A stretch of 64,000 nt of DNA from Coenobita brevimanus (GCA_032717465.1 CM064670.1:20525637-20589636); one strand, 5' to 3'; shown: positions 41,128 through 53,149, counted from the first letter of the stretch. Notes: a model not told the origin generated them from the sequence alone. Numbers and translations are program-made.

Positions 41128-44100
41128 TCCCTGGGGGTAGGGGGGTTTCAAGAAAACTCCTCCAGTATCGCTGCTTGTCGAACGAGGCGACTATAAGGGT
41201 TGGTGGTGGGTTAGTGCCCCACCCCGTAAAAAGAACTAACTAAAAAAGCAAATAAAGCGCCTCGGACCCGGACGGACCATACGTTGACGACTAAGGAACG
41301 GACAAAGGACATTCTGAGGGCAGGAACGTGGAATGTGAGAGGAGTGAATGATGAAGTGAAAGAGAGAGAGATTGTCCAGGTGCTTGAGGGTGCAAAAGTG
41401 GATATATGTGGATTGACTGAAACTAAATAGAAAGGTGAAAGGCTGAGAGAATGGGAATACGGTGTGCGGGAGTCAGAGAGAATGAGAGGGCAAGAGAGGG
41501 AGTATGTCTGATGATAAGCAAGAAGTGGAAGGAGAATATAAGAAAGTATGGAACAGTGGGTGCAAGGATTGTATGGGTGAGGATGAAAGTAGGTATACAA
41601 GCATGGGCGATTGTATGTGTGTATGCTCCAACCGAGGATCGGGTGGCAAGAGTGAAAAATGAGTTTTGGGCGAGAGTAGAAGCATGTATGGACAAGTTTG
41701 AGAGGAGCGAGAGAGTGCTGTTGATTGGAGACATGAATGGCAAAGTTGGAAATGTACGAGTGGATGGAGTGGTTGGTCAGTGGGGTGTGCCAGCTGAAGT
41801 ATATGGGAATGGTAGTGCTTTCGTGGACATCTGTGCTGGTAAGGGGTTGGCAATAGCCAACACCTACTTTCGTCATAAGATGATCCACCGGTATACATGG
41901 AGAGTAATGAGGAGGATGGATGGTGAACTTGTGGAACGAAAGGCAATGATAGACTACGTGTGTGTGGATAAGCAAATGAGAAGACAAGTGTTGGATGCAT
42001 GGGTGTGGAGAGGGTGGGGGAATGGAGTCTCGAACCATCACTCAGTGATGGCCAAGGTAGAGCTGCAAAGAAAGTGGTTGAGGAGACGAAGGGGAAGACA
42101 GGAGGAAGCAGCTCCTGTGAGAAGAGTGGAGAAATTGCAAGATAGTGAGAAAAGGACAGAGTATAAGAGCATAGTGGAAGAAAGATTGGGAAGGTATGAG
42201 CTAGAGCAGATGGAAGGGGTGGAAGACGTATGTAAGATATTCACGGAAGAGATAAACGCAGCGTGTGAGGCGGTTTGTGGAGTGAGGAGGAGATGCAAGG
42301 GTGTGCAAGGGACAGCATGGTGGAATGATGAGGTGAAACGAGCTGTGGAACAAAAGAAGAAGGCATATGGTGAATGGTTGGCGAGTAGATGTAGGGGAGA
42401 AGATGAGAGAGAGAAGAGAGAGGTATATGTGAGCAGGAGAAGGGAGGTTAAGAGACTGGTGAAGGAGAGTAAGAAGAAAGTGGATGAAGAGTTTGGGAGG
42501 AATCTGAGTGTGAAATGGAGGGAGAGTAAGAAATTGTTTTGGAAGGAGGTAAAGAAAGTAAGGCAGTGTGAAAGGGGAAATAGTAGGGGAGTGAAAGATA
42601 GGAATAATAGATTGTTGGTGGAGAAGAGAGAGAAATTGAGGAGATGGAAGGAGCACTTTGAGGATTTGTTGAATGTAGAGAGTGAGAGCAGTGTGAGTAT
42701 AAGTGGTTGGGGAATGGCTGGGAGAAGAAGAGATGAGAGGAGGGAGGAAGAGATCAGTAGGGCGGAAGTAGTGGAAGCGATGAAGAAGATTAAGCTAGGA
42801 AAGGCCCCAGGAATTGATGGAGTGTGTGGTGAAATGCTTAGGTATGGGGGTGAGATTGTTGTGGAGTGGATATAGAAGTTGTGTAGATTGGCTTGGGAAG
42901 AGGGAAGGGTTCCAGAGGACTGGAAATCAGGTATAATTGTTCCTCTGTACAAAGGAAAAGGGGAGAGAGAAGTATGTGTTAACCATAGGGGTATTTGCCT
43001 TCTTGGTGTGACTGGTAAAATATATGGTAGAATACTCATTGATAGGGTTAGGCATATGACAGAGGAGCTAGTTGGAGAAGAACAAGGGGGATTTAGGAAG
43101 GGAAAAGGGTGTGTAGATCAGATATTTGTTCTAAGATGTTTAGTGGAGAAGTATCTAGAGAAGGGAAGGAAAGTGTATGCTGCCTTCATGGACTTGGAGA
43201 AAGCTTATGACAGAATAGATAGGCAAGGTATTAAGATTATATGGGGTGGAGGGGTAATTGTTGAGTGCTGTGAAGAGTATGTACGAGGGAGCTAGGGTTA
43301 CGGTGCGAGTGGATGGCGAGCTGAGTGAGTTCTTTGATCTCAATGTGAGACTGAAACAGGGGTGTGTGATGTCTCCATGGCTGTTTAATATATATATGGA
43401 TGGGGTTGTAAAGGAGGTGCAAGGTAGGGCAGTGGATGTGGGGGTGGCCATAATGAATGAGGGTGAGATTTCGAAGCTTACGGTGTTGCTGTTTGCTGAT
43501 GATACAGTATTGTTGAGCGAAGATGAATGGGAGTTGCAAGGTTTGGTGAATGAATTTGGGGCAGTGTGTAGGAGGAGGAAGCTGAAAGCATATGTAAACA
43601 AAAGTAAAGTTATGGTGTTTGAGAGGAATGAAGTCACAGAGTGTGCAGTGAGGTTGGATGGTGAGGATATGGAGAATATGATTGCATTCAAGTACTTGGG
43701 TAGTGTGATGAGTAAGGATGGAACTTTGGGGGATGAAGTACGTGAAAGGGTACAGCAGGGAAGAAAGGTTGTTGGTACACCGAAAGCAGTGATGAGAAAT
43801 AGGGAGGTGAGTATGGAAGTTAAGAAGGCACTGCATGATGGTATTGTGATCCCTACCCTGACGTATGGAAGCGAGGCGTGGACCTTGCAAGAGGGGAACA
43901 AGTCAAGAGTGAGAGCAGTGGAAATGAGTTACTTGAGAGGAGCATGTGGAGTGACGTGGAGGGACAGGTTGACGAATGAAGAAGTGAAGGAACGTTGTGG
44001 GGTAGATGTGGATGTGGTTGAAAAGATTAGAAATACACTGAGGTGGTTTGGACATGTGGAGAGAATGGAGAATGAAAGACTAACTAAGAGGGTGTATGTA

Positions 44101-44277
44101 GGTGAGGTGGAGGGTGGGAGAGGGAGGAGTAGACCGGGGATGAGGTGGAGGGATAGAGTTGAGAGGTATATGAGGGAGGGGGGGGTGATTTGGGGTGAGG
44201 GGAGTCAAATGGTGGGTGACAGAGTGACTTGGAGGCGTTTTGTCTGCGGCCACCCTTTGCGGGATTAGGGCGTCGGG

Positions 44278-44280
<3 letters not shown>
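41126..44280 (+). mobile_element. LINE A copy 2 (RTE-like), near full length, inactive
   Basis: Coding pieces are 41,451-42,875 (endonuclease and connector, 474 codons), 42,879-43,295 and 43,258-44,268 (RT and C-terminus). Breaks are the TAG after ETK near 41,428, the shared Trp-to-TAG at 42,873-42,875, and a private rearranged stretch at 43,227-43,256 that loses 12 bases and the LWKVLRIYG-type segment and shifts the frame. The endonuclease motif SDHH is SNHH here (GAACCATCAC at about 42,031), changing a catalytic Asp to Asn. Confidence 0.85.

Positions 44281-44310
<30 letters not shown>
44280..44310. repeat. (TA)n tail of LINE A copy 2, about 31 bases
   Basis: Follows GGGCGTCGGGCTA and precedes TGAACGCAG, as in the other copies. 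Confidence 0.95.
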
Positions 44311-44314
<4 letters not shown>

Positions 44315-44433
44315 CGCAGTAATAATTTAGCGATAATACGAACTTTGGCAGCTTTGAGAGTGACGATACTGATTTTGACGGCTTTGTTACCAGTTACACA
44401 AACGAGATGTTTGTCAGTTGCATTCATTTATAC
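44311..44433. other. Flank between LINE A tail and block X (ancestral form)
   Basis: Contains TGAACGCAGTAATAATTTAG, then GATACTGATTTTGACGGC and CAGTTGCATTCATTTATAC, running without a break into TGGTACATAG, the start of X. This is the state before the A-tailed insertion seen in units 0 and 1. No gene. Confidence 0.6.
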
Positions 44434-45249
44434 TGGTACATAGCCTATGATTTCATCATCCTTTGTATAATTCTAACGTACAGTATGCTCCATGTTTGAT
44501 CACGATTCGCCTCGTGGCTTCCATAGTGACCAGGCTTGCATGTTCTATCTCACTCCCCCCTTCTCCCCTTATAGTAGTGTAAGTCGTTCTTTCTGTTGTT
44601 CAGAGCAGGACTGTCAACTCTTCCTCCCCTGTGCCGTCATTTCCGCATCTTTCTTGCAAGTTGAATCAAGCTCTGCCGGCCCCTATATAATGAGCTCAGT
44701 CTCTGCATTAGTTGCCACTTAGATCTACTCCTCATTTGGTTCACATCTCTGTCCTCCCCTGTATAGTGAATTATTTTTTTTGTGAGTGCTCAGGAAGTCT
44801 CCAGCCATCGAGCTGCTGTATAATTTGAGTATAAGTGTTGTTACCATTTTTCTTGTACTGAATAGCCTAAAGTGTTAATTCGTAGGTCTGGTAATGTTTT
44901 TGTGATTCACATGGATTTTTTGATGTCAGGCATTATTAATAATATTTTGTATCTGTAATAATATATCTTGCATTAACTGAGCATTATCCGCTTTTTCATT
45001 TTATCAGGGCTGAGTTAGATAAATTTGTTTGTTGTAATTTCGTGTTAATTGAGGCTACTGCAGTTAACCATATATTTAACCTGTTTTTGCCATTACATTA
45101 TCCTTATGAGTCCTGAATGTTTAGTTGTTAGTTGAGCATTAAACTTTAACTTGTAATTTTACCTCTTTTGTTTTGAACCTAGAACTTTGTGGGACAGTAG
45201 TGATTTTAGTATTCTCACTTGAAGTGTTCATTATCTCTGTTCCGTAACA
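44434..45249 (+). mobile_element. LTR-like block X, unit 2 left copy (X-2a)
   Basis: Full-length left copy: start TGGTACATAG, end TTCCGTAACA, 816 bases, TATA-like CCCCTATATAATGAG at about 44,680-44,694. It is followed by antisense Y and not by a gag leader. Confidence 0.72.
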
Positions 45250-47207
45250 ATATATATACCGGATTCCTCTCTCAATGAGTGGCAAAGGTCCAACAATGTC
45301 CATCCCAACTCTTTCCATCAGTGCACCCACTTGGTATAGCTATAGAGGGGCCCATCTCTGTTTCTTGGGTCCCTTCTTGGCATAGCACACATCACAGGCA
45401 CGACACCACTTTCCAACATCCTGACACAGCCGGCTTAGAGTTTTCCTCACTCCCAGGTGCCCACTAGTGATCTGGTTATAGGACTCATCTAAGATCCTAG
45501 ACCCCATCTTCGGAACCACCAGTTGCCAATACTCGCTGCGACCATTGGGTGTCACCCACTGGCGGTCCAGTAGTCCGTTATTCAAATGAAGAAGGTCCCA
45601 CTGACTCCAGTAGCTCCCGGTCGCAGGGCTTAACCTGGAAACTCCTTCCCAAGATGGTCACACTGTACTCTGCTGCAGCCGCTCTAGCACCGTTTGCGAA
45701 CCTGTATCCTCCTCAGGTCTTCAACTGACTGGCCCTGTCACAACAGTATGACGGCATTTCTTCCTGTCATTCCCATTCCTACTACATTCCTTGCTGTCTG
45801 TTCTTCTGTCTTCTCGCACACTAATCATCAAGGTTCTCCTGCATTTCTTCAGTGGTGGGTCGTCTGCAGCATTCTTCTTACCATCCCAACCATTGTGATC
45901 CGCAAGTAACTCAAACTGTGCACGGTAAGCCTCCCAAGATACTCTAATATCAAATTCTCGAGGTTTCTTTTTAATTGGACCCCCATCACAGCCACGCACC
46001 TAACTGGTTTGGGGCCTAAAAATTGGGGCATCATAATTAAGGCAAGGACCTAACACCTCTGCATTCCTATCATTCAGCCCTTTAATGCTACCTTTAGTGT
46101 ATTCACCATACACTGTCCATTTCTTTCATACGCTACCCTTACACCAATCTGAGGCTCAGCAGTGCAACATCTCTCTGCAGTCCCAATTTTCTCACAAACC
46201 ATCTCCACATGGTCGACTACATCCTTCAACTGGTCGTCTAGATGCTGCCTGAACTCCATCTCATTATTGCTTACCTCATACTTCTGCTGCTCTACCTTGG
46301 CATCTACTTCCTAGTTCATTTCCCCCATGAATGCATCTAGCTGTCCTTGTACCCTCAGTTGTACTTCCCTTTGTTGCTCCTCTGATGTCTCTTGAAGTTA
46401 TTCATCTCGTTCATTTTCTTCTTCACTTCGTGCCTGTACTTGTTCCCAATTTGCCTTTAACAGTGCACCTCCTGCCTGTACTAGTTCTTTGAGTTCATTA
46501 TAAGATGCCTGTAATTGTTCTTTGATTTCGTTTTTTGAGCTCTTTCGTTTGTTCCTATATTAGCTTGACGATTGTCGCCAGGGAAATTTCCTCCTTCTGC
46601 CCGGCTCGAGATCTCGTCTTCATACCTTCTGCTTCAATGTTGAAGGTTAGACTCACTGCAGCACTTAATCCCACTCCTGACACCCGTGTTACGTCCTAAC
46701 CCCACACTGCCACAGACTCCAATAGTAGTAGTTCAGTACAGGGAATACGTTACCCAGTGAGTTGTTCTTCTTATGGTCAGCCTTAAGGTATACAGCACAC
46801 AAGATCAGCTGAGGCGAAAATAAACATTGGCTTCTTAAAGTTCAGTTTATGTTTTCTAAATGGTAACACCTAATGCCTTCCAACTTCACTATTCTCACAA
46901 GCACTGGAGCTATACACACTTTACTAATTGCAGTTACACTTAATGCGTGACACCAGAGATATTACACTTAATGCCTGAAAAGACTTCACTGTTTTCTGAA
47001 GTACCAATGATACAGAAACTTCAGTAATACTTCACTGTTTACCACTGTTTTTACAAGTACCAAAAATATACAGTCTTCACTGTCACTTCACTGACACTGC
47101 ACTACACTCAAACTGCACCAAAACCAACTGAACTCAAAAAAGTCTCTGCCCCATCCTTATATAAGGTTGCATTATTCGAGAAACGTTTACATTCTACGAG
47201 AACAACA
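45250..47207 (-). pseudogene. Y fragment, unit 2 short form (Y-2a)
   Basis: Antisense gag/integrase relic (integrase finger 45,585-45,340; gag piece 45,999-45,721), joined to plus-strand gag at 47,207/47,208 exactly as in unit 1. Confidence 0.75.
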
Positions 47208-47699
47208 CTTCCTGGAGCCTATAGAGTAAAATTTAGGACAACTTATAAGCAAGATAAGCAGTCCCAAGTTGAGTATGCAAAAATCAAAGAAGATCTGTTA
47301 GAGCAGTGATTAAATTCTAAGAATGTAAATTCTGATTTTGATAAATTTAAGCAGATGATTTTGCTGGAGGACTTCAAAAGGTGTATTAATAAAGATGTAA
47401 GCCAATACCTTGATGAGAAAAGAATAGATAATTTGTCTGATGCTGCAGTTTTAGCTGATGAATATGTTCTCACTCACAAGAGATTTTCTAAAGAAAAAAG
47501 GAAAGCTGAGAGTAAGTACGTTGCCTCTACTCAGAGTACTGGTAACAGGAGAGAGAATACAGATGATGTTTCTCAGGAAGTAAATACCAGCTCCACCTCT
47601 AGAGCTCAGAAAAGTAAATGTACATATTGTAGTAGGCTTGGTCATACTACGGAGAAATGTTTCAGGAGACAGCGTGATGTGAACAAAATGAGTCTTTAA
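47208..47699 (+). pseudogene. gag C-terminal part (unit 2)
   Basis: As in unit 1: SCAN-like helices (LLEDFKRCINKDV, AAVLADEYVLTHK; open part 47,355-47,699) and the CCHC knuckle CTYCSRLGHTTEKC near 47,619-47,660. The capsid N-terminus is missing, and a stop (TAA after MSL) precedes the protease frame. Confidence 0.72.
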
Positions 47700-47822
47700 A
47701 TATTCAGTCAATTGGTCTAGTGTCCACCCTTGAGAGTTCCCAGAATTCTTTAACCGAGTTAATTGAACCTGCTTTGAGGGGTAAATTAAATTCTCATGAA
47801 GCTCCTCTTTTGAGCAGTAACA

Positions 47823-48272
47823 TTGGTGACACTCAGGAGTTCATGTGCTAATTTCCTGTCTGATGGTTTTGTCAGTCCTCTGGACAGTAATGAGAGGAAA
47901 TCAGTTAAAATATATCGTGATACAGGTGCTTGCCAATCCCTTATGCTGACCAGTGTTCTAGGCTCTAACGTTAATTCCTCTGATGAAACTGTGATCTTAC
48001 AAGGTGTAGGGAATAATTACTTCTCTGTTCCTCTGTGCAGAGTGAATTTAGAGTCTGGTTTTGTTAATGGTTCAGTTATGGTTGGGTTGGTTGAGACACT
48101 CCCAATGTCAGGTGTAACTTTCTTACTTGGAAATTATATTGGTGGAAGTCAAGTGTGTCCGGCTCCTCAGTTGTCTAGTGAACAAGTGACTGCGACACAC
48201 GATTGTGGTGTCCCTGAGGTGTTCTCTGCGTGTGCTGTCACTAGGGCTAATCTAAAGTTACTGGTGACTTAG
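47823..48272 (+). pseudogene. Aspartic protease domain (unit 2)
   Basis: 149 codons, with DTGACQSLML at about 47,919-47,948. It differs from unit 1 by a few substitutions. Confidence 0.68.
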
Positions 48273-48319
48273 AGGATAATGATGATGATGTTATCCTAGC
48301 TGACACTTTTCTTTCTAAT

Positions 48320-48835
48320 TTGGACCACTCACCAGATGAGGCAGTACCCCGTAGTGTTGATAATTTGTCTCGTCAAGAGTTGGTTGAGTTGCAGGTTGCT
48401 GACCCTGAGTTGAAAGGTCTAGCTAACTCTGCTTGCAGTGAGGAAGAATCAGCTGGTGCTTCTACTTGTTATTATATAAAGTCAGGAGTACTTATGAGAA
48501 AGTGGAGACCCCCAGCAGCATCAGCCGACTGTGAATTGGAGGTTGTACATAAAGTTGTCATCCCTCGTGTTTGTAGGCAGGATATCATTAGAGTGGCTCA
48601 TGATTCCGGCTTGGCACGACACCTTGGAGTGTGCAAGACTGTGGCATGCATTTTGAAACACTTCTACTGGCCAGGTATCTTCAGAGATGTTTCCTGGTAT
48701 TGTAAGTTTTGTCACACCTGTCAAGTTGTGGGGAAGTGTAATCAGACCAAAAAGGTTGCACCTCTAGTTCCCATTCCTCCTTTTGAGGCGCCATTCACCC
48801 GTGTGTTGGTGGATATTGTGGGCCCCTCTTCCTAA
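48320..48835 (+). pseudogene. Integrase N-terminal zinc finger and first core Asp (unit 2)
   Basis: 171 codons. The intact H-H-C-C finger runs from VAHDSGLARHLGVCKTV through LKHFYWPGIFRD to CKFCHTC. VLVDIVGP (first catalytic Asp) follows, then a stop caused by the shared two-base insertion at about 48,826. The finger helps integrase multimerise and bind LTR ends. Confidence 0.78.
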
Positions 48836-49209
48836 AACTTCTGCAGGATTTTCTTATGTGTTGACCCTGATTAATATGGCTACTCGTTATCCTGAAGCCT
48901 TTCCACTTAGAAATATCTCAGCAAAGAACGAGGTTAAGGAAATGCTAGGGTTCTTCACCAAGTTTGGTCTGCCCATGGAGGTACAGTCAGACCGGGGAAG
49001 TAATTTCATGTCAAATGTTTTCAAGCAGTCTGAAAGAGTTGGACATCACCCAGATCACGTCTTCAGCTTACCATCCCCAGACCCACGGAGCGTTGGAGAG
49101 ATATCATCAAACACTCAAATCGATGCTCAGGAAATACTGTTTGGAACATCAGAAAGACTGGGATAAAGGTCTTCCATTTGTTGTATTTTCCGCGAGAATC
49201 TCCAAATGA
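48783..49209 (+). pseudogene. Integrase catalytic core, second part, in two frames (unit 2)
   Basis: TRYPEAFPLRNI and SDRGSNFMSN (second catalytic Asp) are in the frame 48,783-49,166. After a two-base loss near 49,030 the core continues in another frame as SSAYHPQTHGALERYHQ (catalytic Glu), ending at 49,209. Both breaks are shared with unit 1. Confidence 0.74.
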
Positions 49210-52200
49210 ATCACTGGGCTTCTCAGCCTTTGAACTACTGTTTGGCCATGAAGTAAGAGGACCCCTTAAGCTACTCAAGGAATGCTGGCTGTCGGAGGAA
49301 GACGACGTCAACCTGCTGGAGTATGTGATGAAGTTCGAACGGCTGTCTACTGCTTTACAGCTGGAGAGAGAGAATTTAGAAGCTGCTCAGGAGATGATGA
49401 AGACTTGGAATGATAAGAAGTCCAGGTTACGCCACTTTCAGCCAGGCGATCAGGTTTTGATTCTGCTACTGGTGCATGGGCAACCTCTTCAAGCCAAGTT
49501 TAGTGGTCCTTATTTCGTGGAGAAGAAACTCAGTGATGTCAACTATGTCATCGCCACACCAGATCGTAGAAAGAACAAGCAACTTTGTCACATCAACATG
49601 CTAAATTTATATCACAGGCGGGAAGAAAATAACCCAGTCTGCACTGTAGCTGTTCCACCCGAGTCTGCAAGTGAAGCTCTCCCATGCAATATGAGTTTGG
49701 GGAAGAATCCTGATATCATGAATGATCTCCATCTAGCTCGCGAGGAAAGGCAGGAGTTTTCGGCATTACTGCAGGAATACAAGCAAGTGTTCCGTGACAC
49801 TCCAGGAAGAACCACTGAGTTGATGCATGATGTCGATGTTGGAGACGCAAAGCCAATTAAACTGCGTCCTTACCGTGTGAACCCATTGAAAGCTCCTCTC
49901 ATCCAGAAGGAGCTTGGCTACCTGTTGGACCACAAGATGATAGAGCCCTGTCAGAGCGAGTGGAGTTCTCCTGTCACTCTAGTCCCTAAGCCAGGTGGGT
50001 CACAGCGGCTTTGCATCGACTACAGACGTGTTAATCAGATAACCAAAAAGGACACTTACCCTCTCCCTCACGTGGAAGATTGCATAGACAAGATCGGAAA
50101 GGCTAGGTACATCAGTAAGTTTGATTTGTTAAAGGGATACTGCCAAGTACCTATGACTGAACGTGCTAGGGAGATCTCATGTTTTGTAACACTAGGAAAG
50201 ACTTTTGCATGCTCTATAATGCCATATGGTATGAAGAATGCACCAGCCACTTTTCAGAAGCTCATGAATGTTGTAACAGAAGGTTTGGCAGGGTGTGTTG
50301 TTTATATTGATGATGATGTATTAATCTTCAGTGACAACTGGAAAGATCACCTATGCCTTGTCAGTAAATTTCTTGAACGTTTGGTTCAGGCTAATCTTGT
50401 AGCTAATTTATCAAAGTGTGAGTTTGGTGGAAGGAAGAGAAGACGGAGGGGGGTGCAAGGAATAGCGTGGTGGACTGAAGAGGTGAAACGGGCTGTGGCA
50501 GAAAAGAAGAAAGCATACAATGAATGGATGAGAAATAGGGGCGTGGAGGAAGTTGAGAGGCGGAAGAGAGAGTTATATGTAGAAAGAAAGAGAGAGGTGA
50601 AAAGATTAGTAAGAGAGAGTAAGAAGAGAGTGGATGAGGAATTTGGAAGGAATTTGAGTGCAAAGTGGAGGGACTGTAAGAAAATGTTCTGGAAAGAGGT
50701 GAAAAGAGTAAGACAGGGTGGAAGTGAAGTTAGCAGGGGAGTGAAAGATAAAAATGGTAGATTACTAGTGGAGAAGGGAGAAAAAGTGAGCAGATGGAGA
50801 GAACACTTTAAGGAATTGTTGAACGTGGAGGATGGAAGTAATGCGAGTATAAGTGGCTGGGGAATGGCTGGAAGAAGGAGGGAGGTGAGAAGACAGGAAG
50901 AAATCAGTAGGATAGAAGTTGTGGAAGCAATGAAGAAAGTTAAATCAGGGAAAGCCCCAGGAATTGATGGAGTGTGTGGTGAAATGCTGAAGCATGGGGG
51001 AGAGATAGTAGTAGAATGGATGTGGAAGATGTGCAGATTGGCCTGGGAGGAAGGTAGAGTCCCGGAGGATTGGAAGTCAGGTATAATTATTCCCTTGTAC
51101 AAAGGAAAAGGGGAAAAAGAAGTGTGTGGTAATCATAGGGGCATTTGTCTTCTTAGTATAATGGGAAAAGTGTATGGTAGGATACTTATTGACAGAGTTA
51201 GAGAAAGAACAGAGAAATTAGTTGGAGAAGAACAGGGAGGCTTTAGGAAGGGAAGAGGTTGTGTAGATCAGATATTCATTCTCAGATCTTTAGTGGAAAA
51301 GTTTCTAGAGAAGGGAAAGAAGTTGTATGCGGCTTTCATGGATTTGGAGAAAGCATATGACAGGGTGGATAGACTAGGATTGTGGAAAGTGTTAAGAATA
51401 TACGGAATAGATGGGAAGTTGTTGAATGCCGTGAAGAGTATGTACGATGGTGCGAAGGCTGCAGTGCGTGTGGATGGTGAACTAAGTGAATTTTTCTCTT
51501 TGAAAGTTGGGTTGAAACAGGGATGTGTCATGTCTCCATGGTTGTTCAATCTGTACATGGATGGGGTAATAAAAGAGGTACAAGGTAGGGTAGTGGATGT
51601 TGGAGTGGCCCTGGTGAGAGAGGATAGTGTTTGGAAACTCCCTGTACTGTTGTTTGCAGATGATAGTGTGTTGTTGAGTGAAGACGAAGGGGAGCTGCAA
51701 GGCTTGGTGGATGAGTTTGAGAGAGTGTGTAAGAAACGGAATCTAAAGGTGAATGTAGGGAAGAGTAAAGTGATGGTCTTTGAGAGAGGTGAAGTCAGTG
51801 AATGTACAGCGAGGTTGGATGGTGAGGAATTGGAAAATGTGAGTACGTTTAAGTACTTGGGTAGTGTGATGAGTAAGGATGGAGGTTTGGAGGGTGAAGT
51901 GCTTGAAAGGGTACAGCAGGGAAGAAAGGTTGCTGGTTCTTTGAAAGCAGTGATAAGAAACAGGGAAGTGAGCATGGAAGTGAAAAAGTTACTACATGAC
52001 AGTATTGTGATACCAACTCTAACGTACGGAAGTGAAGCTTGGACGTTGTTGGAAGGACACAAGTCAAGAGTGAGAGCCGTGGAAATGAGTTATTTAAAAG
52101 GAGCCTGTGGAGTCACATGGAGAGACAGGCTGACGAATGAGGATATAAAGGAGCGTTGTGGTGTGGATGTAGATGTAATAGGAAGCGTTATGAGGAACAC

Positions 52201-52456
52201 ACTGAGGTGGTTTGGCCATGTGGAGAGGATGGAGGGTGAAAGACTGACGAAGAGAGTGTATGTGAGTGAGGTGGAGGGGGAAAGAGGGAGGGGGAGGCCG
52301 AGGATGAGATGGAGAGATGGGGTGGAGAGGTATATGAGAGAGGGGGGTGTGAGTTGGGAGCAGGGGAGTGAAATGGCGGGGGACAGGGCGACTTGGAGGC
52401 GATTTGTTTGTGGCCACCCCAAACGGGATTCAGGCGTCTGGCAATACAGTAGATAG
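49178..52456 (+). CDS. Chimeric 1,092-codon ORF: gypsy integrase C-terminus and RT fused to LINE B RT
   Basis: A single open frame spans two unrelated polymerases. Residues 1-150 are the integrase end with a GPY-type module (KFSGPYFVEKK at about 107-117). Residues about 215-418 are the Ty3/gypsy RT (LCIDYRRVNQ 278-287; SKFDLLKGY 313-321; YIDDD 376-380). At residue about 419 (CEFGG|RKRRRRG) the LINE B insertion begins and continues through the RTE RT (FADDSVLL 826-833) to its C-terminus. Six G residues at the junction (50,446-50,453 region), one more than in unit 1, keep the frame open. The gypsy RT lacks its thumb. The fusion is probably accidental; the start codon is uncertain because the integrase upstream is frameshifted. 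Confidence 0.75.
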   Translation: MLYFPRESPNESLGFSAFELLFGHEVRGPLKLLKECWLSEEDDVNLLEYVMKFERLSTALQLERENLEAAQEMMKTWNDKKSRLRHFQPGDQVLILLLVHGQPLQAKFSGPYFVEKKLSDVNYVIATPDRRKNKQLCHINMLNLYHRREENNPVCTVAVPPESASEALPCNMSLGKNPDIMNDLHLAREERQEFSALLQEYKQVFRDTPGRTTELMHDVDVGDAKPIKLRPYRVNPLKAPLIQKELGYLLDHKMIEPCQSEWSSPVTLVPKPGGSQRLCIDYRRVNQITKKDTYPLPHVEDCIDKIGKARYISKFDLLKGYCQVPMTERAREISCFVTLGKTFACSIMPYGMKNAPATFQKLMNVVTEGLAGCVVYIDDDVLIFSDNWKDHLCLVSKFLERLVQANLVANLSKCEFGGRKRRRRGVQGIAWWTEEVKRAVAEKKKAYNEWMRNRGVEEVERRKRELYVERKREVKRLVRESKKRVDEEFGRNLSAKWRDCKKMFWKEVKRVRQGGSEVSRGVKDKNGRLLVEKGEKVSRWREHFKELLNVEDGSNASISGWGMAGRRREVRRQEEISRIEVVEAMKKVKSGKAPGIDGVCGEMLKHGGEIVVEWMWKMCRLAWEEGRVPEDWKSGIIIPLYKGKGEKEVCGNHRGICLLSIMGKVYGRILIDRVRERTEKLVGEEQGGFRKGRGCVDQIFILRSLVEKFLEKGKKLYAAFMDLEKAYDRVDRLGLWKVLRIYGIDGKLLNAVKSMYDGAKAAVRVDGELSEFFSLKVGLKQGCVMSPWLFNLYMDGVIKEVQGRVVDVGVALVREDSVWKLPVLLFADDSVLLSEDEGELQGLVDEFERVCKKRNLKVNVGKSKVMVFERGEVSECTARLDGEELENVSTFKYLGSVMSKDGGLEGEVLERVQQGRKVAGSLKAVIRNREVSMEVKKLLHDSIVIPTLTYGSEAWTLLEGHKSRVRAVEMSYLKGACGVTWRDRLTNEDIKERCGVDVDVIGSVMRNTLRWFGHVERMEGERLTKRVYVSEVEGERGRGRPRMRWRDGVERYMREGGVSWEQGSEMAGDRATWRRFVCGHPKRDSGVWQYSR

Positions 52457-52467
52457 ATAGATAGATA
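50429..52467 (+). mobile_element. LINE B (RTE-like), unit 2
   Basis: Identical insertion to unit 1: target duplication GTGAGTTTGGT at 50,418-50,428 and 52,468-52,478, (TAGA)n tail at about 52,450-52,467, 2,039 bases. It differs from the unit 1 copy by a few bases, including GAAATGCTG against GATATGCTG. Confidence 0.88.
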
Positions 52468-53149
52468 GTGAGTTTGGTCAAGCTAAAGTTCAGTACCTTG
52501 GGTACGTAATTGGTGATGGACACTTTGCACCGCCAGGAGCTAAGGTGCAGGTTATAAGTAATCTTCCCAAACCTAAAAGTAGGAAAGGGATACAAAGATT
52601 TTTGGGAATGGTAGGTTATTACAGGAGAACTTTTCAATTCTTGTATCACCACTTACAGACCTACTGAAAAAGGGACTTAAATTTGTCTGGACCGATAACT
52701 GTGAATCCTCTTTAAGGAAACTTAAAGCTATCCTATTAAGTCAGCCAGTGCTCGCTACTCCAAATTTTGCTAAGCCTTTTAAGATGGCTGTTGACGCAAG
52801 TGATACAGGAGCTGGGGCTGTTTTGCTGCAAGAGGTTGATCAAGGTATTGAACACCCTGTATCTTATTACAGTAAGAAGTTCACTCCACCTCAAACGAAC
52901 TACTCAACTATTGAGAAAGAGCTTTTGGCCTTGATCTTGGGTTTACAGCATTTTTCATTTTATTTGTGTTCTGGTTTTGACCCCATAGTCATTTATACCG
53001 ATCATAACCCACTGAAATTCATTAGTAAGTTTAAAGATAAAAATCAGAGATTGACAAGATGGAGTCTACTTCTTCAGGAGTATTCATTAGATATACATCA
53101 TGTCAAGGGGAAGGTAAATGTTATTGCAGATTCCTTATCTAGACTTTAG
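52468..53149 (+). pseudogene. End of gypsy RT and RNase H (unit 2)
   Basis: The RT tail (YLGYVIGDG, RFLGMVGYYRR) is frameshifted near 52,630. RNase H is open at 52,748-53,149 with AVDASDTGAGAVLL, IEKELLAL, YTDHNPLKF and VIADSLSRL, i.e. all four acidic positions kept. The stop is followed 61 bases later by the LTR. Confidence 0.8.
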
